A stretch of 64,000 nucleotides of DNA from Odobenus rosmarus divergens. Its lineage: Eukaryota > Chordata > Mammalia > Carnivora > Odobenidae. Made by a program: the position numbers and the translations under genes. Location: assembly GCF_000321225.1 (NCBI RefSeq), contig NW_004450464.1, forward strand, positions 1,314,670 to 1,378,669, written 5' to 3'. Below the pieces are notes generated by a model, which was given only the letters and a program-made list of their open reading frames with translations, did no database searches and had not been told where the DNA came from. This document shows, piece by piece, positions 58,581 through 64,000 of the stretch. Numbering within the stretch: position 1 is the first letter of the stretch; the number at the start of each line of letters is the position of its first letter.

Positions 58581-59768
58581 CTTGAATAATTTTGATACAG
58601 GAGAACTATCACAGTTGCAACAATTGAGGGTTGCAGCTGACAGCAAAATTAAGGGTATGAAAAGAATTTAAAAATGTGTGTATTGAAGTAATAGTTCTCT
58701 TGCAAACCCTGCAGAGAGTTGGATTATCAAGTCTTTGCCTGGTTCTATTTTCTTTTTTCTTTTTTTTAACTTTTAGCCTTATTTTCTTCCATGCCTACTG
58801 TAGTCATCTGGGGGATTTTCATCTGGTCCTGTGTTATGTGTTATGACCTAGCATCTCACTATGTTCATTATTACCATATCACCATCCCACTTTTGCCGTG
58901 CCATTTTCCTGCTTCATTGCTCTTGCCAGGTCTCTGTCTCATTCCAAAGCATACCATTTGCAATGTCATTACCCTAGCTAGTTCCAGCCTTTAAGTGCCC
59001 CCCCCTCCTCGGTGCAGCTTGGCTATGGCTGTAAGCATGCTGGAACTTCAGCAACGCAAAGAGAAAGATGGGTAAACCAGACTGTGGGAGCAAACTAGAA
59101 TTAGACAGGGCTCACCTGCAAGATGGGGCTACTGTTGTATGATGCACCATGTCCAAGATGTCGTGGAGGGCATAGCTCCCAGTCAGGATCTTCCAGGTGT
59201 CAGAGGCCTGAATTTGTAGGTAAACAATTGAAAACTTATGACTCATTCTCCCTACTGTAGCTCAGCGTGGTATACTGAATGTTTGGCTTAGGACAACAGA
59301 TGATTTTAAAGACCCACATTTTGGGGAACTAAGATTCCTAAAATTCTGCCAGGTTCATTTCTCATTGATTTGGTTTTTATCTGCAGATGGAAGGCTTCTA
59401 GGCCAAGCATTAGTTGACTTTGTTATCTCATTCCATGCATGTACCAATATATATGTGTTCATCTACATTATGAATATACCTATATTTCTTCTCTACAAAT
59501 ATATGTGTTTATTATGCTCCTATTTTTAGCATTTTTTTCTCCTGATTTTATTTTTTTTAAATAATATAAAATTATTAAACTTGTTGACACTAGGATCTTG
59601 CTGCTGCAAAACAGTGTTAACCATTACTGATTCCAGGTAGATTTATGTATACTTACTATGAACCAGGAACTGATTGTACAATTTGATGAGGAATATATTT
59701 TTATTTTTTGTAAAGAATCTCATGTTTTTTGATGAGAGGTGACTTAATGCACTAATATCACACCTTAT
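58581..59768. other. Unassigned stretch
   Basis: No gene recognised. 58996-59230 is GC-richer but matches nothing I can name. Confidence 0.4.
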
Positions 59769-59782
59769 AAAACAGTGTTCTG

Positions 59783-59988
59783 GGGGCACCTGGGTGGCTC
59801 AGTCATTAAGCGTCTGCCTTCGGCTCAAGTCATGATCCCAGGACACTGGGATGGAGCCCCGCATCCTGCTCCCGACTCAGCGGGAAGCCTGCTTCTTCCT
59901 CTCCCACTCCCCCTGCTTGTGTTCTTTGTCTTGCTGTGTCTCTCTCTGTCAAATAAATAAATAAAAATCTTAAAACAAAAACAAAAAC
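59783..59988 (+). mobile_element. Can-SINE, full-length, sense
   Basis: Head ggggcacctgggtggctcag, box-like gatggagccccgc, CT-rich body and an extended AATAAATAAAAATC plus (AAAAC)n tail. Exact duplication aaaacagtgttctg at 59769-59782 and 59989-60002. Confidence 0.95.
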
Positions 59989-60002
59989 AAAACAGTGTTC
60001 TG

Positions 60003-61810
60003 TTTGCAATATAGTATGACTATGGCTTTTTATAAATTTGATGACATTTTAAGACGTAGCACACCTCAGCCAGGTTAATCATACTAGGAAAGATCAGATG
60101 CCTGTAGTCACATGCTGATTGCTCATCTCCTGTTTCAGCCAGAGGGAAATTCCTCAGAAGCTTCCTATAAAATCATGCCATTGACCTCCTCCGTAAAGTG
60201 TCTCTCCCTAGGTTGTTCTATTTATTAGTCTTTTGTTAAATCCATACATTTATTTATTGTGACTCTAAAAATTATTTAGCATTAACCCTAGTATTGTATC
60301 ATAATTGTATTTTCTTTCTTGTACAACTTTTTATTTTATCTGGAGTTAATAATTGCCTCATTTTTCAACTTGTTTAGTTTTCCTAGAACCCATGGCTAAG
60401 TGTTCTCACATCTGCAACAGTACTGTGAAAGCATTTATCCCTTAGTGGTGGATTTTCCCTTGTGTTTCATGCTACACATGTCACCTCCATGACTACCTAT
60501 TTTAAAATGCTTTATTTTTCTGTTTTGAGTTCTATTTGGTTTACTTGCGACTCTCAGAAGTAAAATTATTGTCCAGTTTTCCTTTTCCAAGTTCTAAGTG
60601 ATGATGTTTTTCTAATTTATACCTTCTCTCTAAACAGATTCTCTTATTTTATATTTACATGACTGGCATCACTAAACATTTCATGTAAGTTTTTGCAAAA
60701 ATCAGGACCTCACATTCCATGTTCTACATTGAGACCGGTATCTGCATTTTGCTTCGATTTTATGGTGACTGAGACATACCTCTTTGGTGTTTGTCGTTTT
60801 TTCACTGTTCCAACTTTGCATTTACCCAGCTATCCAGAGATGATACTAAACCAGTCCATTAACCACAGGCTTTGCTTATCATCCTCCACCTGTGGATCCT
60901 TCAAGACACCAATCACGTGCTTTCTGCAATTGATGCACATTTTCTGAAACTGAGCTGTAAGGTCCTCTCTTCATTCTCATATTATGCATGTAGTTAATTG
61001 GTATTTTGATTGAACCAGCAGAAGTGTAAAAATGCCTATGAATCAAAGGAAATTATTCTCATTAGGTATGAAACAAAGAAAGCAGTGGTTTCAAGAACAA
61101 ATATTATTCAAAAATATTCTCATTAAAAGAAATTGCTCTCTCTGGTATAATAAAATTCTTCTAAAGAGAAACATCTGGCAGAATCATATAACTTGCTTTA
61201 GCATAACATTTGGGATGAATTAAGTTGCTTCGTGTCAGAAAATGCTTTCAAGGCTTCTCAGTATTTTTCTTCATTTCAACTTATCTATGTCTCACAGTTC
61301 TCCAATTAGATCATTTTTTACTTCGTATTTCTTTAAAGGCATCACATTATGAATATTGCATAGAAGTTACAGTCCCTTGAAGGTTAGAAATATTGCTAAG
61401 TGGCATTAGTTCAAGCCTGTTTGTGGAATGTGCAAGTTTCTCTGTGCTGGATTCACCTGCAGTTTTCTGTATGAGTAAGTGGGAAGGGTGAACTACCAAT
61501 ACTAAGAAAAATGAGCCGTGGAAGTGGACAGACACCGAGAAAAAGACAGACAGTTCAGCTCATGTGTTCACTCACCACCCGTGTGTCACCCTCATATCAC
61601 CCAACATTTGAGCACCATTGAGTTAATTCTTACGGTGTTGGAGAAGCATTAAAGTTACCCTTGTCAATGGGTCTTCAAGTTGGAAGGAATTTCAGAGGTC
61701 ATTTCATCCTCTAGATGCTTCACCGTCTAGATCAGTTGTTTAAATGACTCCTCTAATAGGGCACCTGTTACTTTTCAAGGAAACCCACTCCATTTTCCGA
61801 AAGCTTTTAT
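60003..61810. other. Unassigned AT-rich stretch
   Basis: No gene or confident repeat recognised over about 1.8 kb. Confidence 0.4.
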
Positions 61811-61827
61811 TAAAGATAGGCCTTCTG

Positions 61828-62041
61828 GATAGCGGGAGGGGAAGAATGAAGGGGGGAAAATGGGAGGCGGAGACGAGCCATGAGAGACTATGGACTCTGA
61901 GAAACAAACTGAGGGTTCTAGAGGGGAGGGGAGTGGGGGGATAGGTTAGCCTGGTGATGGGTATTAAAGAGGGCACGTATTGCGTGGAGCACTGGGTGTA
62001 ATGTATGGTGATTAACATAACAATAAAAAATTAAAAAAAAA
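61828..62041 (+). mobile_element. Young carnivore L1 3' end with internal deletion
   Basis: gatagcgggaggggaagaat, gagccatgagagactatgga, aacaaactgagggttctaga, taggttagcctggtgatggg, gagcactgggtgtaatgtat, then A-rich tail. Exact 17-bp duplication taaagataggccttctg at 61811-61827 and 62042-62058. The stretch between 'gggtgt' and 'aatgtatggtg' found in related copies (about 50 bp) is missing. Confidence 0.93.
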
Positions 62042-62058
62042 TAAAGATAGGCCTTCTG

Positions 62059-62536
62059 TTTCCATGTTGTCTTTCCAGATCTAGAAAATTCTTTGAACCC
62101 ATCTTCTCTATAAGGGCCTTTAAGTTTCTGAAGGCAATTTCCACATATCCCCTAAATATTTTTGCAGTGATATGTGCATTGCACTGTAAGAAACCTTAAG
62201 GGTAGAGAAAGGGTGATACCATTACCTCTCCGGAGAAGGTGTTGGAAAAAATGGAAATAGTATGAGTTCTAGATCAAATATTAGGCCTAGAACTCCAGTA
62301 TTTATAAACTGTGGGACACAATTTTTTGAAATATCTTTAATTGTGGATAGTATTTCTACTAATTTAGCTAGGAAATTTTAAAAAAGATTTTATGCTGAAA
62401 GTACTTAACATATCTGGAGTAAAGTCACACGTAGTAATTTTTTTTTTTTTTCAATAGACACAGGCTTAAGCGTAGAGGGCATGATTAACTACGAATGAAT
62501 TGCCATAGATCTTTACTACTCATGTGGTGCTTAGGC
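62059..62536. other. Unassigned stretch
   Basis: Nothing recognised apart from a T-run near 62437. Confidence 0.4.
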
Positions 62537-62655
62537 TGCCAGCACTGACATCAACTTGGGAACGTGTCAGACAAGCAGAATTTCAGACCTTACCCCAGAC
62601 CCACTGAATCGTACACTTATTTAGCAATAGCCCGAGGTGATTTGTACACAAGCAC
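62537..62655 (-). mobile_element. MER5A-like fragment, antisense
   Basis: atcaacttgggaacgtgtca, gcagaatttcagaccttacc, ccagacccactgaatcgtac and gaggtgatttgtacacaa match reversed MER5A in order. Confidence 0.75.
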
Positions 62656-63119
62656 TGGCATTTATTAGAGACAAGTAATTGAAAGCCAGAAAATAGAAAA
62701 GTCACGAGTGTAACTGAGAAACTTCTTTAGAATGTGGGGGCCAGGTAGGTGAGGAGGAGGTTCGGAATCCTTCTCTGTTGGAGGACTAGCAGTTGCCAAT
62801 TCCCAGATGTGAAAATTACTCAGGACAGTGAAGAGACTGATGTAATATTAATGATGCCTGTTAGGGAACAGGACAGGAGGCTAAAGGAACTTGAAAATTA
62901 AGTACAGGTTTTATATCTGATGTGGTAAGAAACATTGTTCTTGAGCTTGTGACGAGGTTGAAGAAGTGCTTGAGGTTTACAACTCTGCATAAATTGGACC
63001 ATACTAGAAAATAAACAAAAAAAAGGAATTTATACGAAGTAAATCCAGACAGGACATTATAAGCCCCTGGTCTAGAATGGTGGAGCAAAACCACCATTCT
63101 TCAATTCCTCAGTTCATTT
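62656..63119. other. Unassigned stretch with hairpin
   Basis: No gene recognised. agaatggtgg (63074-63083) and ccaccattct (63091-63100) form a perfect 10-bp inverted repeat with a 7-nt loop. Confidence 0.5.
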
Positions 63120-64000
63120 TATTACCAATATTTTTATTCCACAAAAAATGATCTTATACATATATTGTATTTTTATGGATTGGTGAACCTATTTGTAGGA
63201 AATGTGTTCCCAGGACTGTTATTTCTTGTTCAAAAGTATTGGGTTTTTGTTTATTTGTTTTGCTTTAGATGGTTGTTTTTAGTTTGATTTTCAAAAAGGA
63301 TGAAGGGGTTCTATTTTCACCAGCAGCAGAAGATAGTACAATTTCTTTGAAAATACTAACAGCAGCAGATCATAATTCTTTAATTTTTGTCAGTCTAGTG
63401 GATGTAAAGTGATACTTCCTCATCATTTTCATTTGTATTGCCATAACCCAGATTTTTTCCCTTGGATATTTAAATGTAGCCTTCTGTGAGTTTTCTTTTC
63501 ACAGCCTTTGTCTATATTGTCTTTATTGTTAACAGTTGGAAAATGTTCTCTGAATATCCTTAATATTAACAATTTTCTATCTTCTACTCTACAGAGAATG
63601 TTTCCCAGTTTACTGATGATCATTTAACTAAGTTGGGGTATATTCTGTTAGGCAAAAGCAGTTAACACTCTTTATAAGCAAATATATATTTCTTTTCTTT
63701 GACATTTTTGGATCTTCCATCTCGACTACAAAGTCCCAATTTCTAGTTGAATATGTGGTGTCTTAAATTTTCTCCTAAAATCTGTTTTATTGTTTTTATA
63801 TTATTAAATCTTTAATACCAATAAAAATTATTATTTTGATGTGGGGCACACATCCAACCTTCTTATAGATGTGTAGCCAATTACATAATTATTACTTTTG
63901 AAATAGCCTCCTGCCAGATTTATCATTTATTGTATTCCATAAATGTCAGAACCTATTTTCTGGGCCCTCCATTATTTTCCTGTTTTTTGATCTCATCTTA
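63120..64000 (-). mobile_element. Old L1M remnant, antisense, running off the window
   Basis: tttgtcagtctagtggatgt followed by aaagtgatacttcctcatca, ttttcatttgtattgcca and gtgagttttcttttcacagc resemble the reversed distal L1M region; the right end is cut by the window edge. Confidence 0.5.

Noticed and set aside
1..64000. CRISPR arrays, operons, prophage or other bacterial systems
   Set aside because: The window is clearly vertebrate nuclear DNA; all regularly repeated sequence is simple repeat or retroposon.

Overview
The window looks like gene-poor nuclear DNA of a carnivoran mammal. I recognise no functional protein-coding exon, promoter or CpG island, and the many short open frames look like chance or repeat-derived frames. 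The lineage call rests on about 19 copies of the tRNA-Lys-derived carnivore SINE (Can-SINE/SINEC: 5' head with GGCGCCTGGGTGGCTCAG, RNA polymerase III B-box-like GATCGAGCCCC, pyrimidine-rich body, AATAAA-rich tail) and on young L1 3' ends of a type I associate with caniforms. The L1 tail wording points to the bear/seal/mustelid side rather than dog, but that is from memory and is an inference.

Layout. 1-17 kb: AT-rich unassigned DNA with nested, truncated and clustered SINEs (95-496, 1614-1651, 3080-3270, 11417-11602, 12287-12434, 15188-15975), an ancient MaLR-type LTR (about 4.29-4.9 kb), MIR pieces, a hAT-like fossil (14.07-14.39 kb) and an old unassigned repeat. 17.8-30.6 kb: an L1 with a 5' inversion, an old L1 3' end with a CA tract, a TTTCC pentanucleotide tract broken by a 50-N assembly gap, more SINEs and MIR/MER5 pieces, and a young L1 inserted in an older L1. 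30.6-43 kb: mostly unassigned sequence with an antisense L1M remnant, a SINE, an old multi-copy repeat and a DNA transposon split by an MLT1 LTR.

43.8-46.3 kb is the richest interval. An LTR-like segment abuts an antisense MLT2-type LTR. At its edge lies a nearly full-length processed pseudogene of EIF3I (translation initiation factor 3 subunit I, a WD40 protein), with target-site duplications and a poly(A) tail. Inside that retrocopy sits an almost full-length 7SK snRNA retropseudogene with its own A-tail and target-site duplications. 46.8-64 kb continues with SINEs, L1M remnants, MER20, MER5A, L2, a second old LTR, copies of the old unassigned repeat and two short young L1 3' ends.

No genes work together here; the content is a layered record of retroposition. 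I found no undescribed functional system. The most notable items are the 7SK-in-EIF3I nest, two very short (about 36-38 bp) retroposon insertions bounded by target-site duplications, a near-perfect palindrome fused to a tandem duplication, several long hairpins, and the expandable TTTCC tract at the gap. Old-repeat family names are given from memory of consensus sequences; no database search was run.
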